Both the position numbers and the translations under genes were made by a program. The notes under the pieces were generated by a model, which saw only the letters and a list, made by a program, of their open reading frames with translations, had not been told where the DNA came from and ran no database searches. Positions 4,056-11,564 of a DNA stretch of 13,531 nucleotides are shown in pieces (the first letter of the stretch is position 1; each line of letters opens with the position of its first letter). Source of the stretch: DASPTR01 sp964475545 (GTDB taxonomy: Archaea > Thermoproteota > Bathyarchaeia > Bathyarchaeales > Bathycorpusculaceae); contig CAYYXF010000029.1 in assembly GCA_964475545.1 (NCBI GenBank), forward strand, positions 1 to 13,531. The letters are read 5' to 3'.

Positions 4056-6419
4056 TCAGAGTGATGTGTGTTCTGTTCTCTTGATTATCTCGTTTTGCAG
4101 TTCTACGTTTAAGTCGACGAAGTAGTCACTGTATCCCGCGACGCGGACTATAAGACCTCTGTATTTTTCCGGGTGTTTTTGTGCGTCGCGTAACATATCT
4201 GAGTTTACTACGTTGAACTGGATATGGTGACCATCAAGCTTGAAGTACGTGCGTATGAGATGGGCCAACTTGTCTAATCCTTCTTCGTCGGCTAGAAGTT
4301 GAGGAGTGAACTTCTGATTGAGGAGAGTTCCGCCAGTTCTAGCATGGTCTATTTTGGCTGCAGATGTAATTACCGCCGTCGGTCCTTTTCTGTCGGCTCC
4401 TTGGACTGGTGAGATGCCTTCGGAAAGGGGGTCGCCTGCTTTTCTTCCATCTGGGGTTGCTCCTACGGCTTTTCCGAAATAGATGTGAACAGTTGTCGGC
4501 AGAAGGTTGATTCTATAATACCCACCTTTGGTGTTAGGTCTGCCATCTATCGCTTCATAATAGTCTTCAAAAACTGTTCTCATTATCTGATCAGCATAGT
4601 CGTCGTCATTGCCATATTTCGGCGTCCTGTTAGCAAGCCTTTGGCGCAGGGTCTCGTATCCATGGAAATCCGTCTTCAAAGCTTTGAGTAGTTCCCTCAT
4701 CGTGACGTATTTGTTGTCAAAGACGTTGAATTTTATGGCAGCAAGTGAATCCGTTGTCGTTCCAAGGCCAACGCCTTGAATGTAGTTTGTATTGTATCTT
4801 GCGCCTCCGTCATTGTAGTCTTTGCCTTTCGCTATGCAATCATCTATGAAAAGCGATAGGAACGGTACCGGCAGATGTTCCGCATATAGTCTTTCTATCA
4901 TGTTGTTTCCTCTGATCTTTATGTTGACGAAGTGGTTCAACTGCTTTTTGAATGCTTCAAGAAGTTCGTCAAAAGAATGGAATTCTGCTGGATCTCCTGT
5001 TTTTAATCCGATTTTCCTGCCTGTTCTTGGGTCTAAACCATTGTTTAGTGTGATCTCAAGAATCTTGACAATGTTGAAGTATCCTGTGAGAATGTAGCAT
5101 TCTTTGCCAAAAGCTCCGGTTTCTACGCAACCACTTGCTCCTCCATTTCTTGCGTCTTCAATTGACTTTCCCTGCCTTAGTAATTCCAGAATTATGACAT
5201 CAGTGTTGAACACAGACGGTTGCCCAAAACCTGTTCTGATAATTTCTAGAGCTCTCTTCAAGAATTTGTCAGGAGTTTTCTTGCTGATTTGCACCATGGA
5301 ACTCGGTTGGGTGAGCCTCATTTCATCCACGACGTCAAGCACAAGATACGAGAGTTCATTTACCGCATCTGAGCCGTCACCTTTCACTCCGCCAGTGTTT
5401 ATCAGGGCAAAATCGGTGTAGGTGCTGCTTTCTTCAGCTGTAACCCCTACTTTCGGCGGTGCTGGGTGATTGTTGAATTTTATCCAAAAAGCCTGCAGAA
5501 GTTCCTTTGCTTTCTCTCTTGTTAGAGTTCCATCTTTGAGTCCTTTCTCATAAAACGGATAGAGGTGCTGATCAAGCCTGCCTGGGTTGAACGCGTCCCA
5601 TGGGTTAAGTTCCAATATTACTCCAACGTGGACAAACCAATAGTACTGCAAGGCTTCCCAAAAGTCTCTTGGAGGATGTGCTGGAACATGGGCACAGATG
5701 TCTGCTATCTTTGTCAGTTCTTTTCGTCTCTCAACATTCTTTTCTTTTTCTGCGACCTTCTTAGCTATCTTTGAATATCTTTCTGCATAGCGTATCAGAG
5801 CATCTGCTACAATCTCCATCGCTTTGAGTTCTTCCATCTTCTTGCGTGCTGCCGAATCACGTAGAAAGTCAAGATCTTGCATGTTCCTTCGGATTTCTTC
5901 TTCAAGATCAAACAGTCCCTTCTTGTAGATCTTGTCACCCAAAGCGGTATGACCTGGGGCTCTCTGTTCAAGAAATTCAGTGAATACTCCGGCTTCATAG
6001 GCAGCTTTCCATTCATCAGTCATTTTGTCAAATATGGCGTCCCTTATTGATCTGCCTTGCCAGAAAGGAATTATCTTCTTTCTGTAGATACTCCTAGTTG
6101 GACCATCAACCACATATGGTATCTTTTTCCTAGAATTGAGAATTTCAAGGTCTTCCAAGCTGTGACAGCATATTTCCGGGTATGTTGGAGTTGCCTTCGG
6201 AGCTGGACCCCTCTCCCCAACAATTAGCTCACCGTCGTTGATGCATATCTTCTTGTTCTCAAGCAGATATTTGAACGCAAGCGCTCTCGCAACGGGAGCA
6301 GATGATTGGTTCGCAGCGCCACTTGCATAAAACTCCGTGAGAAGAATCGCCCGTTCAGGACTTATCCAGGGTTTGCATTCGACACTTTGCTTTCTTAGCT
6401 TCTGGATTCTTCCGCGCAC
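4056..6419 (-). CDS. hypD: Glycyl radical enzyme, probable trans-4-hydroxy-L-proline dehydratase
   Basis: A 787-residue cytosolic glycyl radical enzyme. The radical site is RVAGYSDYF with G762; the thiyl cysteine is C431 in ASGCVETGAFGKE, with the dehydratase base E433. The C431/E433/G762 set lies exactly three residues before the C434/E436/G765 reported for Clostridioides difficile HypD (789 residues, from memory). H157, D275, S331, F337, Y447 and T642 fall at the same offset from HypD active-site positions as I recall them. GCVE excludes pyruvate formate-lyase, which has adjacent cysteines. The expected reaction is trans-4-hydroxyproline to pyrroline-5-carboxylate plus water. The start is GTG with GGAGG eight bases upstream inside the activase gene end; the genes are one base apart. 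Another GCVE-type dehydratase specificity remains possible. Confidence 0.8.
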   Translation of the reverse strand: MRGRIQKLRKQSVECKPWISPERAILLTEFYASGAANQSSAPVARALAFKYLLENKKICINDGELIVGERGPAPKATPTYPEICCHSLEDLEILNSRKKIPYVVDGPTRSIYRKKIIPFWQGRSIRDAIFDKMTDEWKAAYEAGVFTEFLEQRAPGHTALGDKIYKKGLFDLEEEIRRNMQDLDFLRDSAARKKMEELKAMEIVADALIRYAERYSKIAKKVAEKEKNVERRKELTKIADICAHVPAHPPRDFWEALQYYWFVHVGVILELNPWDAFNPGRLDQHLYPFYEKGLKDGTLTREKAKELLQAFWIKFNNHPAPPKVGVTAEESSTYTDFALINTGGVKGDGSDAVNELSYLVLDVVDEMRLTQPSSMVQISKKTPDKFLKRALEIIRTGFGQPSVFNTDVIILELLRQGKSIEDARNGGASGCVETGAFGKECYILTGYFNIVKILEITLNNGLDPRTGRKIGLKTGDPAEFHSFDELLEAFKKQLNHFVNIKIRGNNMIERLYAEHLPVPFLSLFIDDCIAKGKDYNDGGARYNTNYIQGVGLGTTTDSLAAIKFNVFDNKYVTMRELLKALKTDFHGYETLRQRLANRTPKYGNDDDYADQIMRTVFEDYYEAIDGRPNTKGGYYRINLLPTTVHIYFGKAVGATPDGRKAGDPLSEGISPVQGADRKGPTAVITSAAKIDHARTGGTLLNQKFTPQLLADEEGLDKLAHLIRTYFKLDGHHIQFNVVNSDMLRDAQKHPEKYRGLIVRVAGYSDYFVDLNVELQNEIIKRTEHTSL

Positions 6420-6420
6420 A

Positions 6421-7329
6421 TCATCTTCCTCCTATTTTCACTTTCAGTCCAAACGCTTCCAGCCTTTCTTTTATCATCTTTGTTTCTTGACTTGGCGGCG
6501 TTCGGATTCTGTTCAATCTGTACGGCCTTCCCAAGCTCTTGTACTTGTCAACGCCTGTCCTGTGGTAAGGAAGAAGGCTTACCTGTTCTACGCCAGGCAG
6601 AGAAGATATGAATTCACCTGTTCTGAGAATGTTCTCTTCATCATCGTTTATTCTTGGAATAATGGGCAGGGAGATTACAATGTTGCTTCCATTCTTTGCC
6701 AGTCTCTTGAGATTTTGCAGAATCAGCTTGTTTGACACACCGGTATATTTCCTGTGATTTGCATCATCCATGGTTTTTATGTCGTAAAGGAAAAGGTCCA
6801 CTTTGCCACGGATTTTATCGATAACCTCACGGGACGCGTACCCGCTTGTGTCTAGAGTAGTATGAATTCTTCTTTCGTTACATTCTTGGAGTATTGCGTC
6901 TAGGAAGTCGGGCTGTAACAGCGGTTCTCCTCCGGAGAATGTCGCGCCTCCTTCTGATTCATCATAGAAAACTCTGTCTCTCTCTATTTCTTTGATCATC
7001 TCCTCAACACTCATCTCTTTTCCAACAACTGATAGAGCTTCAGACGGGCACATTTGAGAGCATATGCCGCACATGTTGCAACTTGCTCTGTTCAGAGTCG
7101 CATGTTGAGAAAGAAGCGAGAGCGCTTTTCTCGTGCAATTCTCCACACATTCACCGCATCCAATACATCTGTTTTCTCTGTAAATCAACTCAGATCTTGG
7201 GCTCTGCCCCTCAGGGTTGTGGCACCACCAGCAACGCAGAGGGCATCCTTTAAAGAATACTGTAGTTCGAATTCCTGGGCCGTCATGAATGGCATATTTC
7301 TCGATGTTGAACATTCTACCCTTTTTCAT
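6421..7329 (-). CDS. hypE: Glycyl radical enzyme activase (radical SAM), HypE-like
   Basis: A 302-residue radical SAM protein that installs the glycyl radical on its partner. IHDGPGIRTTVFFKGCPLRC leads into the cluster motif C29-x3-C33-x2-C36. A two-cluster ferredoxin insert follows (C55, C58, C61, C65 and C84, C87, C90, C94), as in activases of GCVE-type dehydratases and unlike the insert-free PflA. SGGEPLLQ (132-139) is the SAM-binding GGEP motif; DIKTMD (183-188) and the C-terminal half complete the partial barrel. The ATG at 7329 gives the family's usual lead-in of about 15 residues before HDGPG, although its ribosome site is poor. It is the first gene of the operon; its TGA is separated from the next GTG by one base, and the two are surely co-translated. 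The HypE assignment follows from the partner. Confidence 0.85.
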   Translation of the reverse strand: MKKGRMFNIEKYAIHDGPGIRTTVFFKGCPLRCWWCHNPEGQSPRSELIYRENRCIGCGECVENCTRKALSLLSQHATLNRASCNMCGICSQMCPSEALSVVGKEMSVEEMIKEIERDRVFYDESEGGATFSGGEPLLQPDFLDAILQECNERRIHTTLDTSGYASREVIDKIRGKVDLFLYDIKTMDDANHRKYTGVSNKLILQNLKRLAKNGSNIVISLPIIPRINDDEENILRTGEFISSLPGVEQVSLLPYHRTGVDKYKSLGRPYRLNRIRTPPSQETKMIKERLEAFGLKVKIGGR

Positions 7330-7414
7330 GACGCGCCCGGCTCATTTCAGAATAGCCTAATGTCTGCTTTAGCTCTTTCTTAGCACGGCCAGATCCTTGA
7401 CATCTTGAAGGTTG

Positions 7415-7423
7415 TTTATTAAA
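7415..7423 (+). promoter_or_regulatory. TATA element between divergent genes
   Basis: TTTATTAAA lies in the 138-bp gap between the activase ATG (minus) and the eRF1-like ATG (plus). For the plus gene it predicts a start near 7445 and a leader of about 23 bases. Its near-symmetry would also allow minus-strand use, with a leader of about 65 bases for the glycyl radical operon. Confidence 0.35.
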
Positions 7424-7467
7424 GAGCAGCCTTGACTCATTTCTACAGATGGGCAAGGACGGCAAGG

Positions 7468-8208
7468 ATGAAACGAAAACAAGGCTATAAACGCGGTTAT
7501 CCAGTAGCACTTCTTGCGGGTTTTGAGGATGACCATGCGGTTCTATGGCAGGTATTCAGTCATGTTGTGAAGCTGCACCTCACGGTCAAGCTTGCCGGAA
7601 GGAGAACAGACGAGAGGGTCCTATACAATTTCCACGAATCTGTCATTGATGCGCTGAAACCAGTTCTTAAGGAGGGGGTGAAAAGCGTCGTGATCACAGC
7701 TCCAATGAGAACGACTTATGCCGCAGACTTTCTTGATCACGTGCGAAAACATCACGCGTATCTAATTCAATCGAAGGGACCGAATAGGACAATTTTCGCC
7801 GAGCTAGTCGGCTCGGCAGACCAAACTCATAATGTATCCGAACTGGTGAAAACCAAAGAATTCCGCAAGCTGATTGCAGAGACGACCTCGGGAGAGGCTG
7901 ATCAAATCGTCAAAACGTTGGAGCGCCATCTTTACAGCCCTGGCAATGACTCGGTTGTCCTTTATTCGCTAAAAGAAATCGAAGACATGATCTATGACCG
8001 AGAAAGGCATAGTGACCTCACAACTGAATATTTGCTGCTCACAGACAGGTACCTCAGTGGCAGTGAGGACAAAAACCGTATTCACAGGTTACTGCAGATC
8101 TCCAAGAATAGAAAAGTGAAGACAAGAATAGTCAACGAGGAGACGCCGGCAGGCAAGCGAATCAGTCAATTCGGAGGCATAGTCTTCTTCACCAAGCAAG
8201 CGAAATAG
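7468..8208 (+). CDS. eRF1/Pelota-like protein, domains 2 and 3 only, no GGQ
   Basis: A 246-residue protein resembling the middle and C-terminal domains of aRF1/Pelota. Residues 11-135 look like eRF1 domain 2 (first strand YPVALLAGFE, then FHESVIDALKPVLKEGVKSV and VVITAPMRTTYAADFLDHV). Residues 140-246 look like domain 3, ending with KVKTRIVNEETPAGKRISQF and GGIVFF, close to Pelota's terminal GGIAA-L motif. There is no N-terminal Lsm-like or NIKS decoding domain and no GGQ, so it is unlikely to be a normal release factor; a ribosome-rescue or Vms1-like role is inference. ATG 7468 is preferred to TTG 7432, because the latter lies at or upstream of the predicted transcript start. Confidence 0.65.
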   Translation: MKRKQGYKRGYPVALLAGFEDDHAVLWQVFSHVVKLHLTVKLAGRRTDERVLYNFHESVIDALKPVLKEGVKSVVITAPMRTTYAADFLDHVRKHHAYLIQSKGPNRTIFAELVGSADQTHNVSELVKTKEFRKLIAETTSGEADQIVKTLERHLYSPGNDSVVLYSLKEIEDMIYDRERHSDLTTEYLLLTDRYLSGSEDKNRIHRLLQISKNRKVKTRIVNEETPAGKRISQFGGIVFFTKQAK

Positions 8209-8274
8209 CCTGCGTACGAGCTTCAAATCCTTCCTCCAAAATGCTCCCCGGTTCAAGACTGAACGTGACGAAAA

Positions 8275-8284
8275 GCATTTAACG
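8275..8284 (+). promoter_or_regulatory. TATA element of the M3 peptidase gene
   Basis: AAAAGCATTTAACG has its centre about 31 bp before the ATG at 8310. This predicts a leader of only a few bases, so the message is nearly leaderless; GGGG at 8302-8305 may still help ribosome binding. Confidence 0.4.
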
Positions 8285-8309
8285 CCAATCTTCCCAATTT
8301 TGGGGCAAG

Positions 8310-10103
8310 ATGATTATATTGACAAAAACAGACATTGGGTGGGATCTCTCCGAGATATTTCCAAGCACTACAGATCCTTCGGTCCGAAAAGCAATTGACC
8401 ATGTCACAAGGATGGCAGAGGACTTTGCTGGAAAATATCAAGGAAAAATCGGAAATTTCTCCGCCAAGGACCTCGTAAAGTGCATTGAAGAGTTCGAAGC
8501 ATATAAGGCCAGACTTGGCGACATCCTGTTATTTGCCAACCTATCGTTTGCAGCTAACATGACATTGCCAGAAACCCAATCGCTATATGACAGAGTAGCC
8601 AAAACTGAAGCAAAGCTAAACAAGATGCTTGCATTTTTCGAACTCGAAACTGGAAACCTAGTTTCCAAGAACCCAAGAGTCATGCACGATCCAGCGTCAG
8701 CGAAGCACAAACACTATCTGGAGAGACTCAAGAGGCAAGCTGCCCATAAACTGTCTGAAGTTGAGGAACAGTTAGTCATTGAGAAGGACCAGTTTGGAGT
8801 GAAAGCTTGGGAAGAGCTGCAGCAGAAGTGGCTCAACACTCGGATGTTTGAGGTTGAAGTTGAAGGGAAAAAGAAGACTCTTCCATATAACGAAGCGAAC
8901 GGCTTGCTGCCCCATCCAGACCGAGCTACAAGAGAATCAGCATACAAGTCGATCTACGGTCTGCTGGGTCAACACGGGGAAATATTCTCCTCAGCTTTCA
9001 GAAACACCTGCAACGACTGGATGAACGTCTGCGAGAGAAGAAAATACAAGTCACCAATGCATGCAAGCTTGATAGCAAACGACATTGAACAGCAGACCAT
9101 CGACAACTTGCTCGAAGCAGTCGAGAAGCACGCTCAGCTATATCGGCGATATCTCAAATTGAAAACCAAATTGATGGGATTGCCAAAACTCGGTTGCCAC
9201 GACGTAATCGCTCCTTTACCAGATGCGCCTCGAATGAAGTTTGACTACGGCAAAGCAAGAGCTCTGATCGTTGAAGCCTACAGCAAATTTGACAAAGACT
9301 ATGCCTTTGCCGTGAAAGACATGTATGCCCGCAATCATTTGGATCCCTCGCCAAAATTCGGCAAGCAAAGCGGCGCCTGGTGCTCAAACTGGTACAATGG
9401 CAAATCAGCGTTCATACTTAGCAGCTTCAACGAAACGTTACGCGACGTGTATACGTTGGCTCACGAGCTGGGGCACGCCACTCACGACTACTATTCCCAA
9501 CAGAGCCAAACAATCCTGAACCTGGCTATCCCAATGATCGTAGCAGAGACAGCCTCAATATTCGGCGAATTACTGCTAACAGACCTTCTACTCAGCCAAG
9601 CAAGGTCAGACGACGAAAAGAAAGCAATCCTCTGTTCAGTTCTCGACGTAGCAGGGAGCGTCATCTTCAAAGTGTGTGCTAGGGCATGGTTCGAACAGGA
9701 TCTGTATGACGCAATCAAAAAGGGAGAATACCTCAACTACGAGACCATATGCAAATACTGGACTGCTGCTAGGAACAAAGTCTTCAGGGACAGCGTAGAA
9801 TGGTTCCCAGAAATGGAGGCTGAATGGACCGTAACACCGCACTACTACTTGGCCAACTTCAGATTTTACAACTATCCCTATGTCTATGCCCAACTGTTCG
9901 TCTACGCTCTTTACCAGAAATACCTCGAAGAAGGCGCAAAGTTTGTGCCAAAATTCAAGAAAGTCCTTTCAGCTGGAAGCAGCGTCTCTCCTGTCGAGAT
10001 TGGCAGAATGGTAGGTCTGGACGTCGCTGATCCACGCTTTTGGAACCTCGGCATGAAACAATACGAACACTTCATTGAAGAACTAGAGAGAATCGTCAAA
10101 TAA
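8310..10103 (+). CDS. M3 family zinc oligoendopeptidase (PepF-like)
   Basis: A 597-residue soluble metallopeptidase of the M3 (thimet/PepF) family, which cleaves short peptides in the cytoplasm. The zinc motif is HELGH (385-389) with the third ligand E413 in VAETASIFGE. The substrate-binding block HYYLANFRFYNYPYVYAQLF (511-530) supplies the tyrosines of this family. The N-terminal half (about 1-200) is the helical M3 N-terminal region and the length is typical of PepF. No signal peptide is seen. The ATG at 8310 fits the family start (TDIGWDLSEIFPS follows at residues 7-19) and the TATA spacing. The gene appears to be transcribed alone and meets the aldo/keto reductase gene tail to tail. A role in peptide turnover or amino-acid scavenging is inferred. 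Confidence 0.93.
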   Translation: MIILTKTDIGWDLSEIFPSTTDPSVRKAIDHVTRMAEDFAGKYQGKIGNFSAKDLVKCIEEFEAYKARLGDILLFANLSFAANMTLPETQSLYDRVAKTEAKLNKMLAFFELETGNLVSKNPRVMHDPASAKHKHYLERLKRQAAHKLSEVEEQLVIEKDQFGVKAWEELQQKWLNTRMFEVEVEGKKKTLPYNEANGLLPHPDRATRESAYKSIYGLLGQHGEIFSSAFRNTCNDWMNVCERRKYKSPMHASLIANDIEQQTIDNLLEAVEKHAQLYRRYLKLKTKLMGLPKLGCHDVIAPLPDAPRMKFDYGKARALIVEAYSKFDKDYAFAVKDMYARNHLDPSPKFGKQSGAWCSNWYNGKSAFILSSFNETLRDVYTLAHELGHATHDYYSQQSQTILNLAIPMIVAETASIFGELLLTDLLLSQARSDDEKKAILCSVLDVAGSVIFKVCARAWFEQDLYDAIKKGEYLNYETICKYWTAARNKVFRDSVEWFPEMEAEWTVTPHYYLANFRFYNYPYVYAQLFVYALYQKYLEEGAKFVPKFKKVLSAGSSVSPVEIGRMVGLDVADPRFWNLGMKQYEHFIEELERIVK

Positions 10104-10105
10104 CT

Positions 10106-10132
10106 GCCTAGTCGAGCGCGCTCTCTCTAGGC
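10106..10132. terminator. Shared hairpin between convergent genes
   Basis: GCCTAG (10106-10111) pairs with CTAGGC (10127-10132), and a perfect 10-bp palindrome GAGCGCGCTC (10114-10123) lies inside. The element starts three bases after the peptidase stop and includes the TAG stop of the opposite gene. It could end transcription in both directions or separate the two units. Confidence 0.45.
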
Positions 10133-11293
10133 TTCTTGCTCGAAGATGAAGGCTGCTCTGCTCATGATGTCTTTGATTGGAAGACCTTGAGGACAGAGCT
10201 TCTCGCAATTCCCGCATTTTGTGCATCTTTTAGCCCTGCTTTCTGGGACGATTTGCTCAGCATATTTTCTCTTGGTTTTTTCATCTCTGTCTTTCATGTA
10301 GAACTCGTTGAATAATCCGATTATCGTGGGTATGTTCACTCCATTCGGGCAGGGCTGACAGTATCGGCACTCTGTACATTGGACGAAGCCGAGTTGTTTA
10401 TACTTCTCTGCAACTCTGTTGAATAGGTTGAGTTCCTTTCTTGAGAGAATTCCTGATCCAGAACCGTCGGCGGCTCTGACATTCTGTTTGACCTGGGTCA
10501 TCGTGCTCATGCCGCTCAAAGCTACGGTTACTTCCGGATGGTTCCAAACCCAAAGCAAAGCCCACTCTGCAGGCTTTCTCTTCGTGCCAGCTTCATCCCA
10601 GACGGCTTGAATCTCCTCGTGTGGTTCAATAGCTAACCTCCCACCGGCGATGGGTTCCATTACTACGACGGCTAACCCTTTTGAAGCCGCGTACTTGAGT
10701 CCCCTTGTCCCGGCTTGGTATTTTGCGTCCATGTAATTGTAAAGGATTTGGCACAGAGCCCAGTTGTCGTAGGCGTCAATCATCTTTTTGAAGACTGAAT
10801 ATTCATCATGGAAACTGAAACCTAAGTAATCGAACTTTTTCTCCTCTATCTTTTCCTCAGCCCATTTGAACACGTCAATTTTCGTCAGGTCTTGCCATCG
10901 TTCCTTGTTCATTCCGTGGAGAAGATAGAAATCGACGTGATCTGTCTTGAGTCTGCTGAGCTGTTCATCCAAGTATTTGTCCATGTCGTCCTTGCTGTGC
11001 ACTAGCCATGTTGGCATTTTCGTGGCTATCCTCACTTTCCGGCGGTATCCGTCTTGTAGCGCTTTGCAGAGGAGGATTTCACTGTTGCCGCTGTGGTAAA
11101 CGTACGCTGTATCAATGTAGTTTACGCCATGGTCAATGGCGTATCTTATCATCTTGCTCGCTTCTGGTTCGTCTATTTTTGCGAAGTCATCTCCTATTAT
11201 CGGTAATCTCATCGCTCCGAATCCTAGAACTGAAGCTTTCCAATCTAGTCTGCCAAAGCGTCTGTATTTCATGGGGTCTTCTCTTCTTGCCAT
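10127..11293 (-). CDS. Aldo/keto reductase with C-terminal 2[4Fe-4S] domain
   Basis: A 388-residue predicted oxidoreductase of the AKR type that carries a ferredoxin-like tail (COG1453-like). The barrel occupies about 8-290 with the catalytic tetrad D61, Y66, K92 and H126 (IDTAYVYHSG, ATKMP, YLLHG) and a late PEVTVALSGMSTMTQV nucleotide-binding segment. The tail has C306, C309, C312, C315 and C357, C360, C363, C367 arranged as two four-iron clusters. It probably couples NAD(P)H or ferredoxin electrons to a small carbonyl substrate, which is not identifiable here. The ATG at 11293 is the longest start; ATG 11272 (MKYRRFGRLDW) matches the usual family start and is an equally good choice. No operon partner; it converges with the M3 peptidase gene. 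Confidence 0.88.
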   Translation of the reverse strand: MARREDPMKYRRFGRLDWKASVLGFGAMRLPIIGDDFAKIDEPEASKMIRYAIDHGVNYIDTAYVYHSGNSEILLCKALQDGYRRKVRIATKMPTWLVHSKDDMDKYLDEQLSRLKTDHVDFYLLHGMNKERWQDLTKIDVFKWAEEKIEEKKFDYLGFSFHDEYSVFKKMIDAYDNWALCQILYNYMDAKYQAGTRGLKYAASKGLAVVVMEPIAGGRLAIEPHEEIQAVWDEAGTKRKPAEWALLWVWNHPEVTVALSGMSTMTQVKQNVRAADGSGSGILSRKELNLFNRVAEKYKQLGFVQCTECRYCQPCPNGVNIPTIIGLFNEFYMKDRDEKTKRKYAEQIVPESRAKRCTKCGNCEKLCPQGLPIKDIMSRAAFIFEQEA

Positions 11294-11446
11294 TGTCTAT
11301 CAAAAATCCCCTAATAGAGGTTCCGCAGGTGCTAATTCCTAGGGCGCGAATTCTTTCACTGCGAATAGTTCAGGCTTCGTCGGAATCTTGAAATCGCCAA
11401 GGTTTTCGCGCTCAACAACAGGCTTTTCATTGTTCCTTGGCTTCCA

Positions 11447-11465
11447 GTGTGCGTGCGCGCACACA
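11447..11465. repeat. 19-bp alternating purine-pyrimidine palindrome
   Basis: GTGTGCG-TGCG-CGCACAC forms a seven-pair GC-rich hairpin, and bases 11447-11465 alternate strictly between purine and pyrimidine. It lies between the kinase stop and the aldo/keto reductase promoter, both on minus. It could be a terminator stem for the kinase or a Z-DNA-prone site; no T-run adjoins it. Confidence 0.5.
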
Positions 11466-11484
11466 GCCTACCCTCCGTTCAGTA

Positions 11485-11517
11485 TATGACCCAAATATGA
11501 TCCAACTATGACTCAGG
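11485..11517. repeat. Three 11-bp direct repeats (TATGAYCCAA-like)
   Basis: TATGACCCAAA, TATGATCCAAC and TATGACTCAGG follow one another head to tail, with TATGA at 11485, 11496 and 11507. The period of 11 bp is about one helical turn, so all three face the same side of the DNA. They lie 48 bp beyond the kinase stop. Confidence 0.5.
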
Positions 11518-11564
11518 AAAAGTCCGAGGTGTTAGTAAGCTTTCCTTCGAAACGCGCGCTTATG

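Noticed and set aside
4056..6419. Pyruvate formate-lyase or ribonucleotide reductase identity for the glycyl radical enzyme
   Set aside because: A single active-site Cys followed by V-E (GCVE) and an activase with a ferredoxin insert mark a dehydratase-type member.
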